A stretch of DNA of 64,000 bases, taken from assembly GCA_040755295.1 (NCBI GenBank), contig JBFMBK010000001.1:310001-374000 (forward strand). The letters are read 5' to 3'. This document shows, piece by piece, positions 9,262 to 17,147 of the stretch; position 1 is the stretch's first letter; each line of letters opens with the position of its first letter. Origin of the DNA: Bacillota bacterium. GTDB taxonomy: Bacteria; Bacillota; Desulfotomaculia; Desulfotomaculales; Ammonificaceae. A model generated the notes under the pieces. The model was given only the letters and a program-made list of their open reading frames with translations, did not search any database and had not been told where the DNA came from. Position numbers and translations under genes: made by a program.

Positions 9262-10787
9262 TGGCCGGAAAAGTTTATTTGGTGGGTGCGGGACCAGGCG
9301 ATCCCGGCCTGATCACGCAAAAGGGATTGCGGTATCTTTCATCGGCTGACGTGGTGGTCTACGACCGACTGGTCAACCCGCGTTTGCTCGGGTACGCCCG
9401 GGCGGACGCGGAAATCATCTATGCGGGTAAGTCTCCCGAGCGCCACGCTTTGAAGCAGGACGAAATAAACGCGCTTCTGGTAGAGAAGGCCCGGGAGGGA
9501 AGGGTGGTCGCAAGGCTTAAAGGCGGCGACCCCTTTGTTTTCGGCCGGGGCGGCGAAGAAGCTGAAGCCTTGAGGCGCGCCGGGTTTGCGTTTGAAGTGG
9601 TCCCGGGAGTCACCGCGGCGGTGGCGGCGCCGGCATACGCAGGCATCCCGGTTACCCACAGGGATTTTACCTCAAGTTTTGCGGTGATAACGGGCAATGA
9701 AGATCCGAATAAAAACGATTCAGCTATTGATTGGAATAAGATCGCCGGCAGCGGGACCCTGATTTTTTTAATGGGTATGGCGCATCTTCCGGACATCATG
9801 AAGCGCTTGAAAGAAGCGGGGCTTCCCGGTGGGATGACGGTGGCGGTCATCCAGTGGGGAACGACGGCGAAACAGCGTACGGTAACGGGCACCCTGGACG
9901 ATATTACCGCCGGGGTTAAGGCCGCGGGTCTTACCAATCCGGCGGTGGTGGTGGTCGGAAAGGTTGTTTCCCTCCGGGAGGAATTGGCCTGGTTCGAACA
10001 GGGGCCGCTTTTCGGACGGCGCATCGTGGTCACCAGGTCGCGGGAGCAGGCCAGCGTGTTGTCCGAAGCGATTTCGGCCCTCGGCGGCGAAGCCTTCGAG
10101 TTTCCGACGATCAGGATTGAGCCGCCCGAAAGTTGGGAAGGGCTTGACACCGCCATCCGGAAGGCTGGAACGTACGACTGGGTGATCTTCACCTCGGTGA
10201 ACGGGGTTAGCATGTTTTACCGGCGCCTTCGGGAACTGGGCTGCGACATCCGCGCTTTCAACCGGGCGCATATTGCATCTATCGGACCCGGAACGCGGGC
10301 GGCGCTCGAAGAGCGGGGCCTGGTGGTCGAGTACACGCCCCAGGAGTTCAAGGCGGAGGCCGTGGCCGAAGGCCTTAAGACACTGATGCCGGCCGGGGCG
10401 CGGGTGCTTCTGCCGCGGGCGGACATCGCGCCGGATTCCCTGCCGCGGGCGCTGGCGGAGGCGGGATATCTCGCCGACAACATCGCAGCCTACCGGACTG
10501 CGCCGGAACGCCGCAGCGCGGGTTTGCTGCGCGAGATGCTGGCAAGCGGCGCTGTGGATGCTGTTACCTTCACGAGTTCTTCGACCGTAACGAACTTCGT
10601 TGCCGCGCTGGGTCCCGACACGCCGGGACTTCTGGAAAAAACGGCGGTAGCCTCCATCGGCCCGGTAACCAGTGATACCGCCCGTAAGGCGTGCCTTACA
10701 GTGGACGTTCAGGCGGACCGCTACACCATTCCCGGGCTGGTTGAGGCGCTTGTAGAATTCTTTACAAGGATGAAGAATGAAGGATGA
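9261..10787 (+). CDS. cobA-hemD: Fused uroporphyrinogen-III C-methyltransferase (CobA) and uroporphyrinogen-III synthase (HemD)
   Basis: A 508-residue fusion. Residues 1-245 form the SUMT methyltransferase (VYLVGAGPGDPGLITQKGL at the N-terminus, GGDPFVFGRGGEE near 90), which makes precorrin-2 with two SAM-derived methyl groups. Residues 255-500 form the HemD cyclase (GRRIVVTRSREQA, then FTSVNGV and TFTSSSTVTNF). Having both steps in one chain places uroporphyrinogen III directly on the siroheme branch. The fusion is common in Firmicutes. ATG 9261 overlaps the hemC stop. The stop is at 10787, followed by a 250-base gap full of repeats before hemB. Confidence 0.95.
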   Translation: MAGKVYLVGAGPGDPGLITQKGLRYLSSADVVVYDRLVNPRLLGYARADAEIIYAGKSPERHALKQDEINALLVEKAREGRVVARLKGGDPFVFGRGGEEAEALRRAGFAFEVVPGVTAAVAAPAYAGIPVTHRDFTSSFAVITGNEDPNKNDSAIDWNKIAGSGTLIFLMGMAHLPDIMKRLKEAGLPGGMTVAVIQWGTTAKQRTVTGTLDDITAGVKAAGLTNPAVVVVGKVVSLREELAWFEQGPLFGRRIVVTRSREQASVLSEAISALGGEAFEFPTIRIEPPESWEGLDTAIRKAGTYDWVIFTSVNGVSMFYRRLRELGCDIRAFNRAHIASIGPGTRAALEERGLVVEYTPQEFKAEAVAEGLKTLMPAGARVLLPRADIAPDSLPRALAEAGYLADNIAAYRTAPERRSAGLLREMLASGAVDAVTFTSSSTVTNFVAALGPDTPGLLEKTAVASIGPVTSDTARKACLTVDVQADRYTIPGLVEALVEFFTRMKNEG

Positions 10788-10796
10788 AACGGGGAA

Positions 10797-10865
10797 AGTC
10801 CTTAGTCCTCGGTCGACAGTTCTCAGTCCGGGGAAAAAGTTGCGAGTTAAGCGTTGGGAGATAGG
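10797..10865. repeat. Degenerate heptamer array between cobA-hemD and hemB
   Basis: Five consecutive 7-bp units (AGTCCTT, AGTCCTC, GGTCGAC, AGTTCTC, AGTCCGG), then six bases, then four more units in a shifted phase (AGTTGCG, AGTTAAG, CGTTGGG, AGATAGG). The units match the loose pattern NGTYNNN. This is the longest single array in the window. Confidence 0.65.
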
Positions 10866-10881
10866 GTCGAAAGAGGGGTAG

Positions 10882-10898
10882 GGTGGGCTGTGCCCACC
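10882..10898. repeat. GGTGGGC-TGT-GCCCACC palindrome
   Basis: A perfect 7-bp stem with a 3-base loop. A similar palindrome lies at 21096-21112. It resembles the short GTAGGGTGGGC-type dispersed palindromes known in many bacteria. There is no T-run after it, so it is a poor terminator. Confidence 0.5.
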
Positions 10899-10992
10899 GA
10901 GTATCCGAATACCGGAAAACGGTGAATGAGGCCACCTTATAAATCTGACTCTATTCATCATTCCGTATTCATAATTTTTAATTCATGGTTTT

Positions 10993-11008
10993 CTTGGCGT
11001 CTTGGCGG
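10993..11008. repeat. Dispersed 16-mer CTTGGCGTCTTGGCGG
   Basis: The exact reverse complement, CCGCCAAGACGCCAAG, occurs at 15993-16008 just after hemL and at 44333-44348 beside arsM. The copies before hemB and after hemL are therefore inverted relative to each other. The 16-mer contains two CTTGGCG-like half units. Confidence 0.6.
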
Positions 11009-11037
11009 TTTAATTATTGAGATTGGGGGTTTTTAAC

Positions 11038-12015
11038 TTGGGCTTTCCGGTTACGCGACTGCGGAGGCTTCGCGTGAGCGAGGAGATGCGAAAACTCGTC
11101 CGGGAAACACAGCTTGAAGCGGGAGACCTGGTTTACCCGGTTTTTGTCGCGGAGGGAAGCGGTGTCGTGATCCCGGTTGAAGCGATGCCGGGAATTAAAC
11201 GCTTCTCGGTGGACACCCTTCTGGGCGAGGTTGAGACGGTGGTGGAAGCCGGAATCCCGGGGATTATAATCTTCGGCGTTCCCGACGTTAAGGACGAGGC
11301 CGCATCCGGCGCCTGGGATGAGAACGGCGTTGTTCAGCGGGCGATCGGGGCGATAAAAGAACGCTTTCCGGACCTGATGGTTATAACGGACCTGTGCCTC
11401 TGCGCTTACACCGCCTGGGGACACTGCGGCGTGGTAAAGGACGACCGGATACTGAACGATCCCACTCTGGAAATCCTCGCGCGCACCGCTGTTTCCCATG
11501 CCCGCGCGGGAGCGGATATAATAGCGCCTTCCGACATGATGGACGGCAGGGTGGGCGCAATCAGGCAGGCGCTTGACACCGCCGGATACGCGGACACGGC
11601 GGTAATGGCGTACAGCGCCAAGTATGCATCCGCCTTCTACGGCCCCTTCAGGGAGGCGGCCGACTCCAGCCCGCAGTTCGGCGACCGGCGGAGCTACCAG
11701 ATGGACCCCGCGAACGCCTCGGAGGCCCTGGTGGAGGTGGCGCTCGACCTGGAGGAAGGCGCGGATATCGTGATGGTAAAACCCGCGCTCGCTTATCTCG
11801 ATGTGATTTGCCGGGTTAAAAAAGAATTCGGTCGTCCTGTGGCGGCCTATAACGTCAGCGGCGAGTATTCGCTGGTCAAGGCGGCGGCGGAACGCGGGTG
11901 GATCGACGAGCGGGCGGTGGTGCTGGAGGTGCTCACCGCGATCAAGCGCGCAGGCGCGGATATCATCCTGACTTACTTCGCCAAAGATGTCGCAAGATGG
12001 CTGAAGGATGAGTGA
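11038..12015 (+). CDS. hemB: Delta-aminolevulinic acid dehydratase (porphobilinogen synthase)
   Basis: Condenses two aminolevulinate molecules to porphobilinogen. The metal site [14 protein letters not shown] carries three cysteines, as in zinc-dependent enzymes, and both active-site lysines are present ([12 protein letters not shown] and [10 protein letters not shown]). I chose TTG 11038 ([12 protein letters not shown]) because this is the usual N-terminus and a GGGGG lies 8 bases upstream; an in-frame TTG at 11017 would add seven residues. This gives 325 residues, normal for the family. It follows cobA-hemD after a gap rich in repeats, so it may be transcribed separately or by read-through. 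Confidence 0.94.
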   Translation: MGFPVTRLRRLRVSEEMRKLVRETQLEAGDLVYPVFVAEGSGVVIPVEAMPGIKRFSVDTLLGEVETVVEAGIPGIIIFGVPDVKDEAASGAWDENGVVQRAIGAIKERFPDLMVITDLCLCAYTAWGHCGVVKDDRILNDPTLEILARTAVSHARAGADIIAPSDMMDGRVGAIRQALDTAGYADTAVMAYSAKYASAFYGPFREAADSSPQFGDRRSYQMDPANASEALVEVALDLEEGADIVMVKPALAYLDVICRVKKEFGRPVAAYNVSGEYSLVKAAAERGWIDERAVVLEVLTAIKRAGADIILTYFAKDVARWLKDE

Positions 12016-12030
12016 GAGTAACTATTCTGG

Positions 12031-12077
12031 GTCAGAAGTCAGAAGTCAGAAGTCCAAAATTTTGGATTCTGGCTACT
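12031..12077. repeat. Heptamer array folded around an AATT palindrome
   Basis: Three exact GTCAGAA units (12031-12051), then the core CCAAAATTTTGG, then an inverted degenerate arm (ATTCTGGCTACTT, whose complement contains AGTAGCC AGAAT). It abuts MITE-like element B2. The arrangement of arms and AATT core resembles the elements at 16210-16311 and 46185-46296. Confidence 0.6.
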
Positions 12078-12176
12078 TCCAGCACTCAGGTGTTAAATTT
12101 GCGTTAGAACAATAAACTATTTTCTGGCTAAAGATAAGGCATTGACCTTCCGGTTTAGACATGCACTGAGTGCTGG
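12078..12176. mobile_element. MITE-like element B2
   Basis: A 99-bp segment bounded by TCCAGCACTCAGG and, inverted, CTGAGTGCTGGA. The interior is AT-rich and shows no similarity by eye to the other B elements. It lies between hemB and the radical SAM gene. Confidence 0.65.
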
Positions 12177-12235
12177 ATGAATTCGACCCGGAAGCCGATC
12201 TAAATAGCTACGATTTATAAAAGGGGAGCGGTAGT

Positions 12236-13240
12236 ATGATCGTATCCTGGAACGCAACCAACGAATGTAACCTCAAATGCGCCCACTGTTACCGGGACGC
12301 GGGGTCGAAAAAAACCGACGAACTGACGACGGAAGAGGGCCGCACGCTCATTGACGAGATCGCCCGGGCCGGGTTTAAGATAATGATTTTCTCGGGCGGG
12401 GAGCCCGTCATGCGGTCCGACCTGTTCGAGTTGGCGGCTTACGCCCGCGAAAAAGGTCTGCGGCCGGTTCTGGGTACCAACGGGACCTTAATCACACCCG
12501 AGGTGGCCGGGCGGTTGTCGGAGGCCGGGTTAATGGCGGCGGGAATCAGCCTCGACAGCATGGACAAAAAGGTGCACGACGAACTGCGCGGTGTGCCCGG
12601 TTCCTGGGACGCGGCGGTTGAAGGCATGCGGGCCTGCCGGGAAGCCGGGCTTCGTTTCCAGGTCCATACCACGGTGATGGACTTCAATTATAACGAAATT
12701 GAAAAGCTTACGGATTTTTCCGTGGAAATCGGGGCACAGGGGCACCACGTCTTTTTCCTGGTGCCGACGGGCCGTGCGGTGGAGATAGCGGAGGCTTCAA
12801 TCAAGGCCGATCAGTACGAACGTCTCCTACGGCGTCTCCTGGAAAAACAGAAGCAGGTGCCGATAGAGATAAAACCCACCTGCGCGCCGCATTTTTTAAG
12901 GATCGCCAAACAGATGGGCGTCAATATGCGTTTCACCCGGGGATGCCTGGCGGGGCTCTCCTACTGCCTGATCAACCCGGTGGGCGTGGTGCAGGCCTGC
13001 GCTTATCTCGACGTCCCTGCGGGGAACGTCCGGGAAACACCTTTCTCGCAGATCTGGCGGGACGCCGAGTTCTTTAAGCACCTGCGGACGCGCCGGTACA
13101 CCGGAAAATGCGGGAGTTGCGAATACGAGGACGTATGCGGCGGCTGTCGGGCAAGGGCGAAGTTTTATTACGACGATTACATGGGCGAAGAACCGTGGTG
13201 TCTTTACGGGGGGAAGAGCCGGGTGCAGCGGTCGAGCTGA
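12236..13240 (+). CDS. Radical SAM protein of the AhbC/AhbD (NirJ) family of siroheme-dependent haem synthesis
   Basis: A 334-residue radical SAM enzyme with C11-x3-C15-x2-C18 for the SAM-binding 4Fe-4S cluster, GGEP at about 55-58, and a C-terminal SPASM-like part with RGCLAGLSYC and CGSCEYEDVCGGC for an extra cluster. In this context it is either AhbC (converts didecarboxysiroheme to iron-coproporphyrin III) or AhbD (decarboxylates iron-coproporphyrin III to haem). Its length and C-terminal pattern remind me of the NirJ2/AhbD type, but I cannot separate the two by eye. Start ATG 12236 follows GGGGAGCGG. The other radical SAM enzyme of the pathway is not in the window. Confidence 0.85.
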   Translation: MIVSWNATNECNLKCAHCYRDAGSKKTDELTTEEGRTLIDEIARAGFKIMIFSGGEPVMRSDLFELAAYAREKGLRPVLGTNGTLITPEVAGRLSEAGLMAAGISLDSMDKKVHDELRGVPGSWDAAVEGMRACREAGLRFQVHTTVMDFNYNEIEKLTDFSVEIGAQGHHVFFLVPTGRAVEIAEASIKADQYERLLRRLLEKQKQVPIEIKPTCAPHFLRIAKQMGVNMRFTRGCLAGLSYCLINPVGVVQACAYLDVPAGNVRETPFSQIWRDAEFFKHLRTRRYTGKCGSCEYEDVCGGCRARAKFYYDDYMGEEPWCLYGGKSRVQRSS

Positions 13241-13261
13241 CGGTATAACGTAGAATCTTAA

Positions 13262-13484
13262 AAGAGAATGAAAATATAGACCCGTAAGCTTTGAATTTAG
13301 AAGAGGTGTTGTAACGTACACGGAACGCGCCGAGAAGTGATGCAGTGCAATGAAGACGGCGGAGACGAACCGGAGCGTACTGGGTGCGTACGTGAAGATT
13401 CGGCATCGCCGGGCTGACGCAGCAATGCGTTGCTTATCGACGCGCCTACCGAAAAAAGCACTATTTTCAGAGGGAGGAGGGGGT
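13262..13484 (+). repeat. Leader repeat A, copy A2 (fullest uninterrupted copy), before ahbA
   Basis: Contains in order ACGGAACGCGCCGAGAAGTG, GACGAACCGGAGCGTAC, GTGCGTACGTGAAGATTCGG, GCAGCAATGCGTTGCTTATC and the tail CGAAAAAAGCACTATTTTC, then AGAGGGAGGAGG, which is the ribosome site of ahbA (TTG 13488). It serves as the empty-site reference for the element inserted in copy A6. Confidence 0.75.
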
Positions 13485-13487
13485 CGA

Positions 13488-13973
13488 TTGGCATTCGACG
13501 ATAAGGAGCTGACCGAAGAGGATCGGCGGTTGCTGGCGGCGATGCAGGAAGGTTTTCTGCCGGTGCCTCAGCCTTTTAAGGAAACGGCGGAGAGGCTCGG
13601 GTCGACCGAGAGCGACGTGATCGCCGGACTCAGGCGGCTCAAGGAAGAAGGGGCGATCCGGCGCCTCGGGGCGATCATCGATTCCCGGAAAATAGGATAC
13701 ACCGGGACGCTGTGCGCGATGAAAGTCCCCGGAGAGCGCATCCCCGAGGTTGCAGAAGCGATAAACTCCTTCCCTGAGGTTACACACAACTACGTCCGAG
13801 AATACGAGTACAACGTCTGGTTTACCATCCTGGCGCCCTCTGTCGACAGGATTAACGATATACTGGCGACGATAAAGAAAAATACGGGAATTCCCGAGGT
13901 TATCAACCTTTCGGCGCGCCGTATCTTTAAAATACGCGTAAGGTTCGATTTGGAAGGCGCCGCAAAACCCTAA
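13488..13973 (+). CDS. ahbA: Siroheme decarboxylase subunit, AhbA type (Lrp/AsnC-like fold)
   Basis: A 161-residue protein. With AhbB it removes two carboxyl groups from siroheme to give 12,18-didecarboxysiroheme. The fold is a winged helix plus RAM-like ferredoxin domain as in Lrp regulators, but in this context it is an enzyme. Visible blocks are IRRLGAIIDSRKIGYTGT and VTHNYVREYEYNVWFTI, the latter holding a histidine expected near the haem. TTG 13488 is chosen because AGAGGGAGGAGG precedes it; the open frame back to 13350 runs through leader repeat A2. Assignment of alpha versus beta subunit rests on order and similarity and could be reversed. Confidence 0.85.
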   Translation: MAFDDKELTEEDRRLLAAMQEGFLPVPQPFKETAERLGSTESDVIAGLRRLKEEGAIRRLGAIIDSRKIGYTGTLCAMKVPGERIPEVAEAINSFPEVTHNYVREYEYNVWFTILAPSVDRINDILATIKKNTGIPEVINLSARRIFKIRVRFDLEGAAKP

Positions 13974-14202
13974 CCCGGACAAGCCGGAAACAAGATAGCT
14001 TATATCCTTCTTATTCGGATGGCCTTGCATGAGAACGGCGGCATAAAGTTGATGCACCTCAATCGCTGCTCTGATTGTCGTCATGTTTAGTTTAATCTCT
14101 GTGCATCCGTGGTGAATCTGAGATCAGCGTAAATCTTGGGTATTAAAGGCCCCAAGCGTTGAAGCGCGTTTATAGAATCGGAGTGGTCTTGGAGGGGAAA
14201 AT

Positions 14203-14691
14203 GTGAACGAGATTGAAGAGCGCCTGATACTGGAACTGGGTGAAAACTTTCCGGTGGAGTCCAGGCCGTTCGCGGTGATCGGCGCCCGCCTGGGAATGAC
14301 GGAAGACGAGGTAATCGCCAGGGTGAAGGAGTTCATGGACAAGGGAATCATCCGGCGGTTGAGTGTGGCCTTGAGGCATCAGAACGTCGGTTTCACGGCC
14401 AACGCCATGATCGTCTGGAAGGTGCCGCCGGAGCGGCTGGATGAGGTGGGGAACAAACTGGCCTCCTTCCCCGAGGTGACCCACTGTTACGAACGCGAAA
14501 CCGCCCGGGACTGGCCATACAACCTCTATGTCGTCGTGCACCGCCCCCACCGCAAGGAGTGTCTGGCGATTGCGGCAAGGCTCAGCGAGGCGGTGGGAGT
14601 CGCGGATTACCGGGTGCTTTTCAGCACAGCGGAATTAAAACGCTCAAACCCGCAATATTTTATCGAAAGAGGGGAAGACGATGCGGTTTGA
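14203..14691 (+). CDS. ahbB: Siroheme decarboxylase subunit, AhbB type
   Basis: A 162-residue Lrp/AsnC-fold protein homologous to AhbA just upstream. The blocks [20 protein letters not shown] and [21 protein letters not shown] are typical of the AhbB partner. The two subunits form a heterodimer that decarboxylates siroheme in the cytoplasm. GTG 14203 follows GGAGGGGAAAAT. A 229-base gap separates it from ahbA; I see no terminator there. The 3' end overlaps hemL by 11 bases, so the two are probably co-translated. Confidence 0.87.
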   Translation: MNEIEERLILELGENFPVESRPFAVIGARLGMTEDEVIARVKEFMDKGIIRRLSVALRHQNVGFTANAMIVWKVPPERLDEVGNKLASFPEVTHCYERETARDWPYNLYVVVHRPHRKECLAIAARLSEAVGVADYRVLFSTAELKRSNPQYFIERGEDDAV

Positions 14692-15967
14692 CCGTTCCGA
14701 TAACCTGTTCGCCAAAGCCAGGGATTACATGCCGGGCGGGGTTAACAGCCCGGTCCGGGCTTTCAAGTCGGTAGGACGTGATCCGGTTTTTATTAATAAG
14801 GCGGCCGGAGCGCGGCTTTATGACGCCGACGGCAACGCCTTCATCGATTACGTATGTTCCTGGGGGCCGCTCATTCTGGGGCACGCCCACCCCGCGGTGG
14901 TCCGGGCCGTCTGCGAAGCGGCCGAGAACGGAACAAGTTACGGCGCGCCCACGGAACTGGAGGTCGAACTGGCGAGAAGAATAGTCGCGGCGCTTCCGGC
15001 GGTGGAGATGGTCCGCCTCGTCAACTCCGGGACCGAAGCGACAATGAGCGCTGTACGCCTGGCACGGGCTTATACCAGGCGTTCGAAGATTTTGAAGTTT
15101 GAAGGCTGTTACCACGGTCACGGCGATTCCTTTCTGATTAAAGCAGGTTCCGGGGCGCTTACGCTCGGGGTGCCGACCAGTCCGGGTATTCCTCCCGCTG
15201 TGGCGCAGGACACCGTGATCGCTCCTTATAACGATCTCGACACCGTGCGTGAGATAATGAGGCGTGAGGGCGAGAACATCGCCGCGGTGATCGTCGAACC
15301 GGTCGCCGGAAATATGGGTATTGTGCCGCCGGCGGAGGGCTTTCTGCCCGGCTTGCGGGCGCTGTGTTCGGAGTACGGCGCGCTGCTGATTTTCGATGAG
15401 GTGATAACCGGCTTCCGGGTGGGTTACAGCGGGGCGCAGGAGCTTTACGGGGTTTACCCGGACCTTACCTGTCTGGGGAAGGTTATCGGCGGCGGACTGC
15501 CGGTCGGGGCTTACGGCGGCGGAAAGAGGATAATGGAAATGATTGCGCCTGAGGGGCCGGTTTACCAGGCGGGCACGTTATCCGGAAACCCGCTGGCGAT
15601 GGCCGCCGGGATAGCCACCCTTGACGCTCTTAGTAAACCCGGGACTTACGACAAACTGGACGTCACGGCCGCCAGGCTCGCTTCGGGGTTGGAGAAGGCG
15701 GCGGCGGAAGCGGGGGTCCCCGCGGCGGTCAACCGGGTTGGTTCCCTGCTGACGATGTTCCTGACGCCCGGACCGGTATCGGACTACGCCGGCGCTACCG
15801 CCGCGGATACGGAAAGGTACGCGGCTTTTTTCCGCGGAATGCTAAAGACGGGGATATACCTGCCGCCCTCTCAGTTTGAGGCGCTTTTTGTCTCGCTGGC
15901 GCATTCGGTTGCGGATATCGACGAAACGGTTGAAGCGGCAGCCCGCTGTCTGCGCGCCATCGCCTGA
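14681..15967 (+). CDS. hemL: Glutamate-1-semialdehyde 2,1-aminomutase
   Basis: A PLP enzyme that turns the HemA product into 5-aminolevulinate. It has 428 residues, the normal length. The N-terminal [15 protein letters not shown], the DEVITGFRV loop and the PLP lysine in [17 protein letters not shown] are present. ATG 14681 lies inside ahbB, with GAGGGGAAG before it. It is the last gene of the tetrapyrrole cluster. Together with hemA, hemC, cobA-hemD and hemB it completes synthesis of uroporphyrinogen III from glutamyl-tRNA. No hemE, hemG/Y or hemH is visible, in line with the siroheme-dependent route. Confidence 0.96.
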   Translation: MRFDRSDNLFAKARDYMPGGVNSPVRAFKSVGRDPVFINKAAGARLYDADGNAFIDYVCSWGPLILGHAHPAVVRAVCEAAENGTSYGAPTELEVELARRIVAALPAVEMVRLVNSGTEATMSAVRLARAYTRRSKILKFEGCYHGHGDSFLIKAGSGALTLGVPTSPGIPPAVAQDTVIAPYNDLDTVREIMRREGENIAAVIVEPVAGNMGIVPPAEGFLPGLRALCSEYGALLIFDEVITGFRVGYSGAQELYGVYPDLTCLGKVIGGGLPVGAYGGGKRIMEMIAPEGPVYQAGTLSGNPLAMAAGIATLDALSKPGTYDKLDVTAARLASGLEKAAAEAGVPAAVNRVGSLLTMFLTPGPVSDYAGATAADTERYAAFFRGMLKTGIYLPPSQFEALFVSLAHSVADIDETVEAAARCLRAIA

Positions 15968-15992
15968 TGTTTGCCGATATTCATCAAATCAA

Positions 15993-16008
15993 CCGCCAAG
16001 ACGCCAAG
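15993..16008. repeat. Dispersed 16-mer CCGCCAAGACGCCAAG
   Basis: An exact match in the opposite orientation occurs at 10993-11008, and in the same orientation at 44333-44348. It lies 25 bases after the hemL stop. Confidence 0.6.
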
Positions 16009-16084
16009 GGAACCATAATACGGAATGCGTAAAACTGAAAAAAGACTATTTTCATAAAGTTTTGTGCCTAAGCGTAGCGAAATG

Positions 16085-16430
16085 CGTGGCTATAAAAATG
16101 AAAATGTAAAGGCCCGTGAGCTTAAAACTTAGAGCAGAAGCGCGTGATATACAAGGAGCGCTGTGAAAAGCAAGTAGAGCGCGAAGAACAATGCCGCCGG
16201 ATAATTGGGAAGTGAGAAGTGAGAAGTTGGAAGTGCGACTAATTGTAGAAATTCGCCAAGCGAATTGCATCCTGATATCTCACCTCTAACCTCTTGCATC
16301 CCACCTCTCAAATGGCCGGAGCGTACAGGGTGCGTACGTGAGGATTCGGCTCTGCCGGGCTGACGCATTAATACGTACTTCGCGTTGCGCCCATCGAAAG
16401 CAGCACTATTTCCAAGGGAGTCCCACATGC
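16085..16430 (+). repeat. Leader repeat A, copy A3, interrupted by a heptamer hairpin
   Basis: The left part (16085-16190) carries GCCCGTGAGCTTAAAACTTA and ATGCCGCCGG. The right part (16314-16430) carries CCGGAGCGTACAGGGTGCGT, ACGTGAGGATTCGG, GCTGACGC and the tail CGAAAGCAGCACTATTTCC, then AAGGGAG and an ATG at 16428 with no long frame. The two parts are separated by the element at 16210-16311. With the heptamer locus that follows, this accounts for the 576-base gap after hemL. Confidence 0.65.
16210..16311. repeat. Inverted heptamer element with AATTCGC/GCGAATT core
   Basis: The left arm is four units (AAGTGAG, AAGTGAG, AAGTTGG, AAGTGCG). The centre has the palindrome AATTCGCCAAGCGAATT at about 16250. 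The right arm is five complementary-type units (ATCTCAC, CTCTAAC, CTCTTGC, ATCCCAC, CTCTCAA). The whole could fold into a long imperfect hairpin. It interrupts leader repeat A3; a related element interrupts copy A6 at 46185. Confidence 0.65.
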
Positions 16431-16463
16431 CGCATCCAGCGGCACCACGTCGAATGTATTAAC

Positions 16464-16520
16464 GTAGAACGTTGAACGTTGAACGGACCCCAAAGGTCCG
16501 TCAGTATAAGGTTGAACGTT
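16464..16520. repeat. GTTGAAC heptamer array with small hairpin
   Basis: GTAGAAC, GTTGAAC, GTTGAAC, then the hairpin CGGACC-CCAAA-GGTCCG, then TCAGTATAAGGTTGAACGTT. It lies directly before the ribosome site of the small iron-sulfur gene at 16544. Confidence 0.55.
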
Positions 16521-16543
16521 GTTTTCGATAGGAGGTCTTTCTT

Positions 16544-16894
16544 ATGTGTTCCGGAGGTGCTGTTCCCCGTTGTATCGTGGAGTTGACGGGATACTATCTG
16601 GCTCTGGTTTTGAGGGAAGCCTGCGATGAATGCCCCGTCTGTTCCAATCATCTGCAGGAGGCGCAGAAGGTCCTGCGCGAGATCGGCAGGAGCCTGGGTG
16701 GAACGGAGCTTTGCAAGAAGCTGAAAGAGCTTACGGAAGGGGCTTATAAAGAGGCCGCGTGCGGTGTGGGGCGGATCGGCGCAAGCATCGTCACTGAGGC
16801 GCTTGCCGGCTACGACGAGGAGTTCGAGGCGCACGTCACCGAAAGGTACTGTCCCGCCGGTGTATGCGATATCCGTTATGTGGCGGAGGCATAA
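16544..16894 (+). CDS. Stand-alone NuoF-type C-terminal 4Fe-4S domain protein
   Basis: A 116-residue protein that matches only the C-terminal iron-sulfur domain of NuoF/HoxF/HydB flavoprotein subunits. The N3-type cluster ligands are C27-x2-C30-x2-C33 and C73 (in ACGVG), followed by EEFEAHV and CPAGVC (103-108), as in NuoF. The FMN- and NADH-binding domains are absent, so it cannot oxidise NADH by itself. ATG 16544 follows ATAGGAGG and the frame is intact, so it looks like a real small gene. No NuoE or NuoG partner lies nearby. Possible roles are an electron-transfer adaptor for a partner encoded elsewhere, or a cluster carrier. The function is unknown. Confidence 0.75.
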   Translation: MCSGGAVPRCIVELTGYYLALVLREACDECPVCSNHLQEAQKVLREIGRSLGGTELCKKLKELTEGAYKEAACGVGRIGASIVTEALAGYDEEFEAHVTERYCPAGVCDIRYVAEA

Positions 16895-17005
16895 AGGCAA
16901 CTATTCAGGCGCCCCCGTTGGGCGCGTCGATAGGCTGCGAATTTCAGATGTCAGATATAGGTGGCTGGCGTATGTCTGAGCCTTAGCGTATAATTGAGTG
17001 CTGGG
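16895..17005 (-). repeat. Partial inverted leader repeat (A7) and solo B-element end
   Basis: AACTATTCAGG then GCGCCCCCGTTGGGCGCG and TCGATAGGCTGCG resemble the tail of copy A6, here also in inverted orientation. Two heptamer-like units (TTTCAGA, TGTCAGA) follow. TTGAGTGCTGGG at 16994-17005 is one end of a B element; I find no matching left end within 120 bases upstream. Confidence 0.5.
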
Positions 17006-17147
17006 TCAGCGAAACACTCAGCGGCTGAACGGTTCAATATAATAATAGGTGACTATACCATTATAGCACGTAAGGAGGAACCCCTATAGGGGTTCCTGAA
17101 TTTTAAGGGGGGTTGTGTGTTTTGTTGTTAACCCATAAAATTGAACC

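Noticed and set aside
9768-10961. Minus-strand frame of 397 codons opposite cobA-hemD
   Set aside because: Antisense shadow without family pattern; the plus strand is clearly the fused tetrapyrrole enzyme.
13262-13484. Cyclic-di-GMP or group II intron identity for leader repeat A
   Set aside because: GTGCGTACGTGAGG recalled a group II 5' end and the GAAAG part a GEMM motif, but no domain V, no reverse transcriptase and no matching riboswitch core are present.
16210-16311. CRISPR array
   Set aside because: The repeats are 7 bp, degenerate and have no spacers; no cas genes are in the window.
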